Shown here: piece by piece, positions 1 to 7,942 of the stretch
Layout of the letters: every line of letters starts with the position of its first letter
Numbering within the stretch: the stretch's first letter is position 1
Source of the DNA: Pseudomonadota bacterium
GTDB lineage: Bacteria; Pseudomonadota; Gammaproteobacteria; Steroidobacterales; Steroidobacteraceae
Direction: 5' to 3'
Length of the DNA stretch: 27,706 bases
NCBI GenBank assembly: GCA_023428645.1
Contig: JAEYXD010000044.1
Span: 1 to 27,706, forward strand
Position numbers and translations under genes: made by a program
Notes under the pieces: generated by a model
The model's input: the letters and a program-made list of their open reading frames with translations, nothing else
What the model was told of the DNA's origin: nothing
Database searches by the model: none

Positions 1-2163
1 CTTCCCTTCCCGCGCCTCGGCGCCTTCTCCTTCATGATCTACCTGGTCGGCGGGCTGGTGTTCTTCACGACGATCTTTTTCGACCTCGCGCCCGACGGCG
101 GCTGGTTCATGTATCCGCCGCTCACGAGCTACGAGTTTTCGCCGGGACTGCGCACGGATTTCTGGCTGCTCGGGATCGGCTTCATCGAGATCTCCGCGAT
201 CGCGGGCGCGATCGAGATCGTCGTGGGCATCCTGCGCACGCGGCCGCCGGGAATGACGCTCGACAAGATGCCCGTGTACCTGTGGGCGATGCTGATCGTC
301 GGCGCGATGATCATCTTCGGCTTTCCGCCCGTGATTCTCGCGACGGCATTGCTCGAGCTCGAACGGGCGTTCCACTGGCCGTTCTTCATCGCGGAGCGGG
401 GCGGCGATCCCCTCTTGTGGCAGCACCTGTTCTGGCTGTTCGGCCATCCGGATGTCTACATCATCTTTCTGCCCGCGGCGGGGCTGGTCTCGATGATCGT
501 CGCGGCGATGGCGCGCACGCCGCTCGTCGGCTATTCGTGGGTCGTCGTGGCGATGCTCGCGACGGGCACGATCTCGTTCGCGCTGTGGGTGCACCACATG
601 TTCGCGACCGGCATGCCGCATCTCAGCCTGAGCTTCTTTTCCGCGGCGAGCATGGCGGTGGCGATTCCGGCGGGCATTCAGGTCTTCGCATGGATCGCGA
701 CGCTGTGGAGCGGCAACGTGCAACGCGCGACGCCGACGTACTTCCTGCTCGGGTTCTTCGGCATCTTCGTGATCGGCGGGCTGACCGGCGTGATGCTGGC
801 GGTCGTGCCGTACGACTGGCAGGCTCACGACACGCATTTCGTCGTCGCGCATCTGCACTACGTGTTGATCGGCGGCATGGTGTTTCCGGTGTTCGCGGCG
901 ATCTACTACTGGGCGCCGCTCGTCAGCGGCAAGCGCCTGTCCGAGCGCATGGGCACGTGGGCGTGCGCGCTCATGTTCCTCGGCGCGAACGTCGCGTTCT
1001 TTCCGCTGCACATCGCCGGGCTGCTCGGCATGCCGCGCCGTGTGTGGACGTATCCGGACGGTTACGGTCTCGAGCCGTACAACCTGCTCTCGACGCTGGG
1101 CGCGTTCGTCTTCGCGCTCGGCGTGCTCATCGTACTGATCGATTTGCTGCTGCATTTCCGGCCGACCGGCAAGGTCGATGCGAATCCCTGGCGGGCCGGC
1201 ACGCTCGAATGGCTGCCGCAGGACGATTACGCGGTGCGCAGCATCCCTCATGTCACGAGCCGCGAGCCGCTGTGGGACAACCCGCGCTTGCGCACGGAGG
1301 TCGACGAGGGAGCGCACTACTTGCCGGGCACCGCGACCGGCGAGCGCGAGACGATCGTCACGAGCGCGATCGATGCGCGGCCGCAATATCTCTTGCGACT
1401 GCCCGGGTCGAGCTGGTGGCCGATGCTCGCGGGCATCGGCACCGCCGTGTTCTTCCTGGCGCTCACGGTCAAGTGGCTCGTTCCCGCCGCGCTCGGCGCC
1501 CTCGCCGCGCTCGTGAGCATCGTGAAGTGGCTGTGGGAGAGCGATCCCGCGCCGAGCGGCAAGCTGTACGACATCGGCGGCGGCATTCGTCTGCCCGACT
1601 ACGCGAGCGGCTCGAGCTCCCATTCGTGGTGGTCGATGGTCGTGCTGATGCTCGTCGACGCGAGCATCTTCGCGTGCGCGGTGTTCGCGTTCCTGTATCT
1701 GTGGACGATTTCAGCCGCGTTTCCGCCGGCCGGTCTCGACCTGCCGCTGGTCGGGGCGTCGCTCGCATCGGCCGCCGCGTGGATCGCGAGCGCGGGCGCG
1801 ATGCGCGCCGCCGAGCGACGCTTGCCACGGGTGCGCGGCGGTGCATTCGCCGCCGCGATGCTGGCCGCGCTCGTGCTCGCGTGGGCCGCGTTTGCCTTTC
1901 ATCTGCACGCGCTCGTGGGCGCGCATCTTACGCCGAGCGCGCACGGCTTCACGGCGACGGCCTACATGCTCGCGACCTGGGTCGGCGTCCATGTCGTGCT
2001 GCTCACCTTCATGTCGTCCTACATGCTCGCGCGAGCCTGGGCCGGCAAGCTCGATGCCGTGCGCCGCAACACGTTCGATAACACGAGAATCATGTGGTAC
2101 TTCTGCGCGGCGCAGGCGCTGCTCGGGCTCGTGGTCTTGCATGCGCCGAGGATCGCGGGATGA
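1..2163 (+). CDS. ctaD: Cytochrome c oxidase subunit I/III fusion, 5' truncated
   Basis: Catalytic subunit of an aa3-type haem-copper oxidase fused to subunit III, acting in the inner membrane to reduce O2 to water and pump protons. The reading frame is open from base 1, so roughly the first 100 residues lie outside the window. Seen: HPDVY (codons at 445-459, active-site His and the Tyr normally cross-linked to it), WVHHMF (592-597, the CuB His pair), and HFVVAHLHY (haem a3 and haem a ligands). After the subunit I helices there is a loop and two helices, then a subunit III-like part of about five helices beginning near base 1620. Two positions are unusual: Asp replaces the Glu of HPEVY, and Gln (679-681) sits where many A-type oxidases have the K-channel Lys. 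The subunit III part has Asp (VDASIF) where Glu is common. The next gene overlaps by 4 bp. Subunit II is presumably upstream. The family is certain; the exact subtype is less so. Confidence 0.95.
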   Translation, partial: LPFPRLGAFSFMIYLVGGLVFFTTIFFDLAPDGGWFMYPPLTSYEFSPGLRTDFWLLGIGFIEISAIAGAIEIVVGILRTRPPGMTLDKMPVYLWAMLIVGAMIIFGFPPVILATALLELERAFHWPFFIAERGGDPLLWQHLFWLFGHPDVYIIFLPAAGLVSMIVAAMARTPLVGYSWVVVAMLATGTISFALWVHHMFATGMPHLSLSFFSAASMAVAIPAGIQVFAWIATLWSGNVQRATPTYFLLGFFGIFVIGGLTGVMLAVVPYDWQAHDTHFVVAHLHYVLIGGMVFPVFAAIYYWAPLVSGKRLSERMGTWACALMFLGANVAFFPLHIAGLLGMPRRVWTYPDGYGLEPYNLLSTLGAFVFALGVLIVLIDLLLHFRPTGKVDANPWRAGTLEWLPQDDYAVRSIPHVTSREPLWDNPRLRTEVDEGAHYLPGTATGERETIVTSAIDARPQYLLRLPGSSWWPMLAGIGTAVFFLALTVKWLVPAALGALAALVSIVKWLWESDPAPSGKLYDIGGGIRLPDYASGSSSHSWWSMVVLMLVDASIFACAVFAFLYLWTISAAFPPAGLDLPLVGASLASAAAWIASAGAMRAAERRLPRVRGGAFAAAMLAALVLAWAAFAFHLHALVGAHLTPSAHGFTATAYMLATWVGVHVVLLTFMSSYMLARAWAGKLDAVRRNTFDNTRIMWYFCAAQALLGLVVLHAPRIAG

Positions 2164-2519
2164 GCGACGAGCGGCGGTTCACGCCGACTGCATTGATCAT
2201 CGTCGGGCCGCTGCTCGCGTGGATCGCGAACTTCGTCGTCGTCTATGTGATCGGTGCGCTCGCCTGCGCGCGCGGCTTCGCCGAGGACCGCGTGCTAGGG
2301 CTGCCGCTCGTAACGATCGCCGCGAGCGGGTCGTCGCTCGCTGCCGCGATCGTCACGCTCGTGCTGTTGCGCAAGGGGCACAGCGCGCTGCGCGATCGGC
2401 GCGCCAGCGAGCCTGCACGCTTCATCGGTTTCGTCACATTCATGACGAGCACGGTGGCGCTGATCGCGCTCGTCCTCGTCGCCCTGCCACCGCTCATGGT
2501 CGTCGCGTGCGCGCGATGA
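2160..2519 (+). CDS. Small integral membrane protein of the oxidase operon
   Basis: A 119-residue protein starting at an ATG that overlaps the stop of the oxidase gene (ATGA), so translation is probably coupled. It has three hydrophobic segments: roughly residues 10-33 (TALIIVGPLLAWIANFVVVY), 46-68 and 88-115, with short charged linkers such as RKGHSALRDRR. I do not recognise a named family. Small membrane proteins of this size often accompany fused subunit I/III oxidases, and the position suggests an accessory or assembly role. That role is inferred from context only. The gene also overlaps the following GH15 gene by 4 bp. Confidence 0.85.
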   Translation: MSDERRFTPTALIIVGPLLAWIANFVVVYVIGALACARGFAEDRVLGLPLVTIAASGSSLAAAIVTLVLLRKGHSALRDRRASEPARFIGFVTFMTSTVALIALVLVALPPLMVVACAR

Positions 2520-4354
2520 CGACACCGCCAGCCATGCAAACACAATCACGCATCGAAGATTACGCAATCATCGGCGACGGCCATTCGGCCGCGCTCGTGA
2601 GCCGCAACGGCTCGATCGACTGGCTGTGCTGGCCGCGCTTCGACTCGGATGCGCTATTCGCCGCGCTGCTGGGGACCGAGGAGAACGGTCAATGGCGGCT
2701 CGCGCCGACCGAGCCCGCGACGGTGAGCCGGCGCTATCGCCCGGAGACGCTGATCCTCGAGACGCGGTTCGAGACGCAGTCCGGTTCCGTGCTCGTCATC
2801 GACTTCATGCCGCAACGAGGCGCGGTGCCCGACTTGGTTCGCATCGTCGTGGGCGAACGAGGCGAGGTGCGCATGCGGACCGAACTCGTACTGAGGTTTG
2901 GGTACGGAGCGAACGTGCCGTGGATGACCCACGTCGGGCCGAACACGTGGCAAGCGATCGCGGGCCCCGACAGGATCACGATCATCACCGACGCGCCGTT
3001 GCATGGCGAGGATCACCACAGCGTCGCCGAATTCGTCGTGCGCGCGGGGGAGCGACAAACCTTCGTGATGGCGTACTCGCCGTCTCACTTGCCGCCGCCA
3101 GCGCCGATCGACGTCGATGAGGAGCTGCGTCATACCGAAGCGTTCTGGCGTGACTGGGTAGGGCGCTGCACGGTGGTCGCGGGGCGCTGGTCGCAGGAGA
3201 TCCGGCGCTCGCTCATCACCTTGCGCGCGCTCGTGTACGAGCCGACCGGCGGCATCGTCGCGGCGCCGACCACCTCATTGCCCGAGCAGCTCGGCGGGCA
3301 GCGCAACTGGGACTATCGCTACTGTTGGCTGCGTGATGCGACGCTCACCTTGCTCGCGTTCATGGACGCGGGCTTCACGGACGAGGCGGCGGCATGGCGC
3401 GATTGGCTCGTGCGCGCGGTGGCGGGAAGTCCGCGGCAGATGCAGATCATGTACGGCGTGGCCGGCGAGCGGCGGCTGCTCGAGTGGGAGCTGCCGTGGC
3501 TGGAGGGCTATGCGCAGTCCAAGCCCGTGCGCGTCGGCAACGCTGCGCATGGTCAGCTCCAGCTCGATGTCTATGGCGAACTGATGGACGCCTTGCATCA
3601 GGCGCGCGCCGCGGGGCTGGCCTCGCTCGAGCGTGCCTGGGCGATTCAGCACGAGTTGCTCGAATGGCTCGAGGAGGGCTGGCGCGAGCCCGACTTCGGC
3701 ATCTGGGAGATCCGCGGGCCGGCACAGCATTTCACGCATTCGAAGATCATGTGCTGGGTGGCCTTCGATCGGGCGATCAAGGATGCGCAGCAATTCGGCT
3801 TCACGTGTCCGCTCGAGCGCTGGCGGCGCGTGCGGGACGAAATCCACGCCGAGGTCTGCGAGCGCGGCTACGACGCGAAGCGCAATTGTTTCGTGCAGGC
3901 ATATGGGTCGAAGCAACTGGATGCGAGCTTGCTGCTCATTCCCGTGCTCGGCTTTCTGTCCGCAGACGATCCGCGCGTGCGGGGTACGATCGAGGCCATC
4001 GAGCAGAACTTGCGGCACGACATCTTCGTGCATCGGTATGACACGGCGTCGAAGGTCGATGGACTGTCGGGCGGCGAAGGCTCGTTTCTCGCGTGCAGCT
4101 TCTGGCTCGTCGATGCGTATGCGATGTGCGGGCGGCGGCGCGAGGCGGAGGAAATGTTCCAGCGCTTGCTAGCGCTCGCCAATGATGTCGGCTTGTTCGC
4201 TGAGGAGTACGACCCGAAGCAGCAGCGCATGCTGGGCAATTTCCCACAGGCGTTTACGCATCTCGCCCTCGTCGCGTCGGCGTTCAACCTGTCGCATGTC
4301 CAGCAGCCGGCCAAGCAGAGGTCCACGCGCGAGAGTCGCCTGAACAGCGGGTAA
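2516..4354 (+). CDS. Glycoside hydrolase family 15 protein (trehalase/glucoamylase-like)
   Basis: A 612-residue protein of the bacterial GH15 type, which hydrolyses alpha-glucosidic bonds (trehalose or short alpha-glucans) with inversion. An N-terminal beta-sandwich domain (about residues 10-225, beginning IEDYAIIGDGHSAALV and GSIDWLCWPRFDS) precedes an (alpha/alpha)6 barrel. Barrel signatures include PTTSLPEQLGGQRNWDYRY-CWLRD, GNAAHGQLQLDVYGE and GIWEIRG, whose Glu (about residue 398) is the likely general acid. Late in the protein GLFAEEYDP (Glu 563/564) is the likely general base, followed by GNFPQAFTHLAL. There is no signal peptide, so it is probably cytoplasmic. The ATG at 2516 overlaps the preceding stop; a second in-frame Met lies at 2534. 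The sequence alone cannot separate trehalase from glucoamylase or isomaltose-type activity. Confidence 0.93.
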   Translation: MTTPPAMQTQSRIEDYAIIGDGHSAALVSRNGSIDWLCWPRFDSDALFAALLGTEENGQWRLAPTEPATVSRRYRPETLILETRFETQSGSVLVIDFMPQRGAVPDLVRIVVGERGEVRMRTELVLRFGYGANVPWMTHVGPNTWQAIAGPDRITIITDAPLHGEDHHSVAEFVVRAGERQTFVMAYSPSHLPPPAPIDVDEELRHTEAFWRDWVGRCTVVAGRWSQEIRRSLITLRALVYEPTGGIVAAPTTSLPEQLGGQRNWDYRYCWLRDATLTLLAFMDAGFTDEAAAWRDWLVRAVAGSPRQMQIMYGVAGERRLLEWELPWLEGYAQSKPVRVGNAAHGQLQLDVYGELMDALHQARAAGLASLERAWAIQHELLEWLEEGWREPDFGIWEIRGPAQHFTHSKIMCWVAFDRAIKDAQQFGFTCPLERWRRVRDEIHAEVCERGYDAKRNCFVQAYGSKQLDASLLLIPVLGFLSADDPRVRGTIEAIEQNLRHDIFVHRYDTASKVDGLSGGEGSFLACSFWLVDAYAMCGRRREAEEMFQRLLALANDVGLFAEEYDPKQQRMLGNFPQAFTHLALVASAFNLSHVQQPAKQRSTRESRLNSG

Positions 4355-4395
4355 GCGCGCACAGCGCAGCGGGGAAACTTCGCCCCGACCGTCGC

Positions 4396-4481
4396 GGCAT
4401 TGCCTTCACGCTCGACGAACGCCGGAACCCGGTCCACGGGCTCGGCATTCGGGTGCTCACTGGTCTCGTCGGGGCAATGCC
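4396..4481. repeat. Inverted 9-mer pair upstream of the glycosyltransferase gene
   Basis: GGCATTGCC at 4396-4404 and its exact reverse complement GGCAATGCC at 4473-4481 flank about 68 bp in the 154-bp gap between the GH15 and glycosyltransferase genes. A short hairpin-capable run (CGGGG / CCCCG, 4370-4387) lies just after the GH15 stop. The pair could form a long-range stem or a two-site operator, but 9-mers can pair by chance in GC-rich DNA. Function unknown. Confidence 0.3.
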
Positions 4482-4508
4482 ACGCGAGCGCCGAACGGAG
4501 CGAGCCGA

Positions 4509-5630
4509 ATGAGCAGCGTGGCCCATCTCGCGACCACGAGGTCCGATGCTTTCCGGGCGCCTGGGTACGGAAAATCCTGCGCCATCGTCGAAGCCTACAA
4601 CCGTCACGACGAGGTCTATCTCACGACGGCGTATTTGTTGAGACGCCTCGGCTACGACGTCCACGTGTTCAACACCTGGCGCAATCGAATCAAGGACGCG
4701 TTCGTGCACGCCCCCGGCGTCAAGCCCCGCATCACGTCCAGCCTGAATTCGCTGAAAGTGCTGACCGCGGCGGAGCAGGGCTCCTACGACCTCGTCGTGT
4801 TCAATACCATCGAAGGCGCGGAGGTCGTCGGCTGCGCCAAACGCATCAGCGCGCGCACGCCCATACTCGGCTTCGTGCACAACGCCGGTTTCGTGACTGC
4901 GAAACCCGAGTACCGCGAGCTGGCGAGCAATCCTCGCTGCCACCTGATGGTGCTCGCGCCCTACGTCGCGAACCGCTTCGCGGGCGTCGCGGCCGCTGGA
5001 TTCATGTATCCCGTGTTCTTCAGCGAACATGCGCTCACGAGCATCGCGCCGAGCGTTGGCAAAAGACGCCTGTGCGTGCAGGGGTACTTCGACCCTGGCC
5101 GGCGGCACTACGAGCAGCTCGTCCAAGCGGTGCACGCCCTGGCGAGAAAGGGCCGCGAGGATTTCGAAGTCTGGGTCATGGGAAGGAGCTATGCCGCCGC
5201 ATTCCGCAGTTTTCAGAAGCGAATCGAGCAGCTGGGGCTCGCGAAGTTCTTTCGCTATACATGGAAGGGAGTCGGCTACGGAACGTACTATCGATTACTC
5301 AACAGCGTCGACTTCATCCTGCCGCTCATCAGTCCGGACTCGCATCCGGCCTACTTCTCGAGCAAATCGACTTCATCCATCGCCGCGGCGGTCGGATTCG
5401 GAAAGATTCCCTTGGTCCATCGCCGCCTGGCCGAGCTCTATGGCATTGCGGCCCAGTGCCTCACGTACGACGACGACATGGTCCGCGCCGTCGAGCAGGC
5501 GATGACCCTCTCCGATCAGGACCTCGAACGCATGCAGCAGCGCATCGTCGCTACGCGTCGTGCCTTCCTCGAGCAGTCAGAGGCGCAGTTGGTTCGCGCC
5601 ATCGACAAGGTCGCTCGACACGCCCCCTGA
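4509..5630 (+). CDS. GT-B-fold glycosyltransferase-like protein
   Basis: A 373-residue soluble protein with the two-Rossmann layout of GT-B glycosyltransferases. The N-terminal half alternates strands and helices (YLTTAYLLRRLGYDVHVF, YDLVVFNTIEGAE, TPILGFVHNAG). The C-terminal half begins near RRLCVQGYFDPGRRHYEQL, continues through FEVWVMGRSY and YRLLNSVDFILPLI, and reaches FSSKSTSSIAAAVGFGKIPLVH, the region that in GT4-like enzymes binds the nucleotide sugar. The Glu-rich EX7E motif of classical GT4 enzymes is not evident. Donor and acceptor are unknown. The ATG is preceded by GGAG about nine bases upstream. Its position between a GH15 hydrolase and a sugar symporter suggests carbohydrate metabolism, by inference only. 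Confidence 0.7.
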   Translation: MSSVAHLATTRSDAFRAPGYGKSCAIVEAYNRHDEVYLTTAYLLRRLGYDVHVFNTWRNRIKDAFVHAPGVKPRITSSLNSLKVLTAAEQGSYDLVVFNTIEGAEVVGCAKRISARTPILGFVHNAGFVTAKPEYRELASNPRCHLMVLAPYVANRFAGVAAAGFMYPVFFSEHALTSIAPSVGKRRLCVQGYFDPGRRHYEQLVQAVHALARKGREDFEVWVMGRSYAAAFRSFQKRIEQLGLAKFFRYTWKGVGYGTYYRLLNSVDFILPLISPDSHPAYFSSKSTSSIAAAVGFGKIPLVHRRLAELYGIAAQCLTYDDDMVRAVEQAMTLSDQDLERMQQRIVATRRAFLEQSEAQLVRAIDKVARHAP

Positions 5631-5734
5631 AGGCCGACTCGAAGCCGTCACGAACGTTTGAACAATCGCCGGGCCTGACGGCACACTACGCGTCCGCATC
5701 CGCGGCGCCGCCGATCCGAAGAACTCCGCCCGAA

Positions 5735-7273
5735 GTGGAAGCGTCAACACCCGCCATCCAGCGCCTCAGCCTGCCGACGATGCTCGCGTATGGCGTCGGC
5801 CAGCTCGGCGAGTCGCTGCGCACCGTCGGGTTCACGACATTCTTGTTGTTCTACTACAACCAAGTGCTCGGCCTGCCGGGCGCGCTCACGTCGCTCGCCC
5901 TCGGCCTGTCGCTCATCGTCGATGCCGTGAGCGATCCGCTCGTCGGCGCCTGGTCTGACCGAACCTCGACGAGGCTCGGCCGCCGGCATCCCTTCATGAT
6001 CGCGGGCGTCGTGCCGCTCGGCCTGCTGTTCTATGCGACCTTCAACCCGCCGGATCTGAGCGATAGCGGTTATTTCGTGTGGCTCACCGTTAGCGCGACG
6101 CTCACGCGCCTCGCCGTTTCGCTGTATCAAGTGCCGCATCTCGCGCTCGGCGCGGAGATCGCCCGCGACTATGCCCAACGCACGACGCTGTACGCGATCA
6201 ACACGGGCTTTCTGTTCATCGCGATGTATGGCGGTCAGGCCGTTGCGCTGCGCTGGTTCTTTCCCACGACGCCTGAATTCAATCCTGGGCTGCTGAATCC
6301 AGAGGCCTATCACGGGTTCTCGTGGTGGTTCGCCGTGACGATGTGCGTCGCCATCGTCATTTCGATCATCGGCACGCTGCGCCAGATTCGCGTGATGCCG
6401 CAGGCGGCCTCGCGGTTCCCGTTCTCGCCGAGCCGCGTGCTGACGGATTTCACGGAGGCGTTTCGCAACCCGTCATTTCGCGCGCTGTTCTTCGGCATGA
6501 TGCTGACGACGTTGACGCTCGCGGCCGAAGGCGTGCTCAGGCCCTACCTGGATCTGCATTTCTGGGGGCTCACGACGGAGCAGATGTCCTACCGGCCGCT
6601 CGCCGTCGTCGTCGGCGTGGTGGTCGCGCTGCCGCTCGCGCCGCTGCTCACGCGCCTTTTCGACAAGAAGTTCACGCTGATCGCTGCCGGGGCCATCAAC
6701 GTGACGGCCATCCACTTGCTGATCCTCGTGCGCATCGCCGCCCCCGAGGCGCTGCCGGCGAACGGCTCGGCGGCGCTCTTGTCGCTGCTGCTCGTGCAGG
6801 ACTTCATCATGGGCTGGAGCTCGACGCTCACGTACGGCGCCGTGTATTCGATGGTCGCGGATGTCAGCGATGAGCATCAGCTCGAGGTCGGCGAGCGGCG
6901 CGAGGGCATCCTGTTCGCCTCCCGCGTGTTCACTCAGCAGCTCATGCAATCGGTCGGCATCGCCGCCGCGGGCGTGCTGCTCGATGTGATTGCCTTTCCG
7001 ATCGGCGCGCGAACTGGCGAGGTGGGGGAGGCGACGCTCGTGCGCCTGGGGTTGATTCCGCTCGGCGCGTCGCTCGTCTATATCGTCGGATTGTGCTGCT
7101 ACGGCCATTACCGCATTCACCGCCAGCGGCACGCATCAATCCTGTTCGAGCTGGAACAGCAACGTGAATCTGGCAATGAAGCAGCCGCTCGGATCCGTCG
7201 AGGCGGCGTCGCCTGCTCACGGGTAACGAGCGCACCTCGTCGTGAAGGAGCCGCTAGCCGCGAATGCGGCTAG
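5735..7273 (+). CDS. GPH-family sugar:cation symporter (MFS)
   Basis: A 512-residue, roughly 12-helix transporter of the glycoside-pentoside-hexuronide:cation symporter family (MelB-like) in the inner membrane. It shows the family's first-loop signature DAVSDPLVGAWSDRT followed by TRLGRRHPFM, and starts with YGVGQLGESL ahead of helix 1. No ATG lies before the first helix except one at 5780, inside the sequence preceding it. GTG at 5735 is the best start, but it lacks a clear Shine-Dalgarno sequence, so the N-terminus is uncertain. The substrate is probably a sugar or glycoside; the upstream GH15 enzyme hints at an alpha-glucoside, by inference. The last codons and the stop lie inside a perfect hairpin that serves as a likely terminator. 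Confidence 0.9.
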   Translation: MEASTPAIQRLSLPTMLAYGVGQLGESLRTVGFTTFLLFYYNQVLGLPGALTSLALGLSLIVDAVSDPLVGAWSDRTSTRLGRRHPFMIAGVVPLGLLFYATFNPPDLSDSGYFVWLTVSATLTRLAVSLYQVPHLALGAEIARDYAQRTTLYAINTGFLFIAMYGGQAVALRWFFPTTPEFNPGLLNPEAYHGFSWWFAVTMCVAIVISIIGTLRQIRVMPQAASRFPFSPSRVLTDFTEAFRNPSFRALFFGMMLTTLTLAAEGVLRPYLDLHFWGLTTEQMSYRPLAVVVGVVVALPLAPLLTRLFDKKFTLIAAGAINVTAIHLLILVRIAAPEALPANGSAALLSLLLVQDFIMGWSSTLTYGAVYSMVADVSDEHQLEVGERREGILFASRVFTQQLMQSVGIAAAGVLLDVIAFPIGARTGEVGEATLVRLGLIPLGASLVYIVGLCCYGHYRIHRQRHASILFELEQQRESGNEAAARIRRGGVACSRVTSAPRREGAASRECG

Positions 7274-7277
7274 CGGC
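7250..7277. terminator. Bidirectional hairpin terminator between convergent genes
   Basis: A perfect 12-bp inverted repeat, GCCGCTAGCCGC (7250-7261) and GCGGCTAGCGGC (7266-7277), with a GAAT loop. It includes the symporter stop codon (TAG, 7271-7273) and lies 11 bp before the end of the convergent cytochrome c' gene. No T-run follows on either side, so termination would rely on a strong GC stem. The bidirectional role is inferred from the convergent layout. Confidence 0.7.
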
Positions 7278-7287
7278 CGGTGCCGCG

Positions 7288-7758
7288 TCAGTCTTGCGGC
7301 ACTCGATACTTGTCGTGACAGCCCTTGCAGGCGCCGCCGACCGCGCCGACCTGCTTCTTCAAGCCGTCCGCATCGCTCGCCTTGGCGAGGGTCAGGAGCT
7401 TCGGCGCTTCGGTCTGGAGCTTCGACACTGCTGCGGTGAAGCCCTGCGGGTCGCTCCAGATCTCCGGCTTGGCATCGGTCTTGATGCCCGCGCCCGGCGC
7501 GCTTTCCTTCGGAAACCAGTTGTTCATGTCGCCGACCAGCTTGTCGATCTGTCCGGCGGATTGCGTGATCTGCGACATGTTCGGCTGCGACTTGCGCAGC
7601 TCGTCGCGCACGGCTTTGAAAGCCTCGCCGAGGTCCTTCAGATGGCCCTGGCGGGTTTCGACCACTTGTTGGTTCGCCGTTGCGACGCCGACCAGCAAGC
7701 AGCTTGCGGACAACATCGCACCGATCACGAGTTTCATCGCTTGGTTTCGCGTACCCAT
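7288..7758 (-). CDS. Cytochrome c' (periplasmic c-type cytochrome, copy 1)
   Basis: A four-helix-bundle cytochrome c', a periplasmic haem protein known to bind NO and used against nitrosative stress or in electron transfer. A Sec signal peptide (hydrophobic core VIGAMLSASCLLVGVA, cleavage near ATA/NQ) is followed by about 130 mature residues with RQGHLKDLGEAF in helix A and the C-terminal haem site CKGCHDK (Cys144, Cys147, His148). The chosen start at 7758 (MGTRNQAMK) has AAGGG four bases upstream; an internal Met at 7737 would also give a complete signal peptide. It is a paralogue of the gene at 23058-23519, sharing ELRKSQP, WFP and CKGCHDK. It stands alone downstream of glpK with a 184-bp gap holding no gene. 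Confidence 0.92.
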   Translation of the reverse strand: MGTRNQAMKLVIGAMLSASCLLVGVATANQQVVETRQGHLKDLGEAFKAVRDELRKSQPNMSQITQSAGQIDKLVGDMNNWFPKESAPGAGIKTDAKPEIWSDPQGFTAAVSKLQTEAPKLLTLAKASDADGLKKQVGAVGGACKGCHDKYRVPQD

Positions 7759-7942
7759 ACAGCCCTTAACATTTTGAAATGAATTGACACTCTCGGGCGC
7801 ACGTCGAGCAGTCGCCCGCTCGTCAGTGCTGCGCGGGATGTAAGCAAACAGTGGCGTCTGCTGCAAGGCAAATGTACGCAAAGAATTGCCGCTCGCTGCG
7901 TTCGCGCGCTTGCCTTGCCGTCGCGGCTCGTGCTACGGGCGC

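Noticed and set aside
282..2081. A 599-codon open frame in another frame of the oxidase gene
   Set aside because: Its composition is dominated by Arg, Ala, Gly and Asp with no membrane segments. The oxidase frame carries all haem and copper ligands.
7759..7942. Gap between glpK and cytochrome c' examined for a small gene or FNR/NsrR-type operator
   Set aside because: No credible small gene and no TTGAT-N4-ATCAA-like site was found; only an AT-rich patch near 7770-7790.
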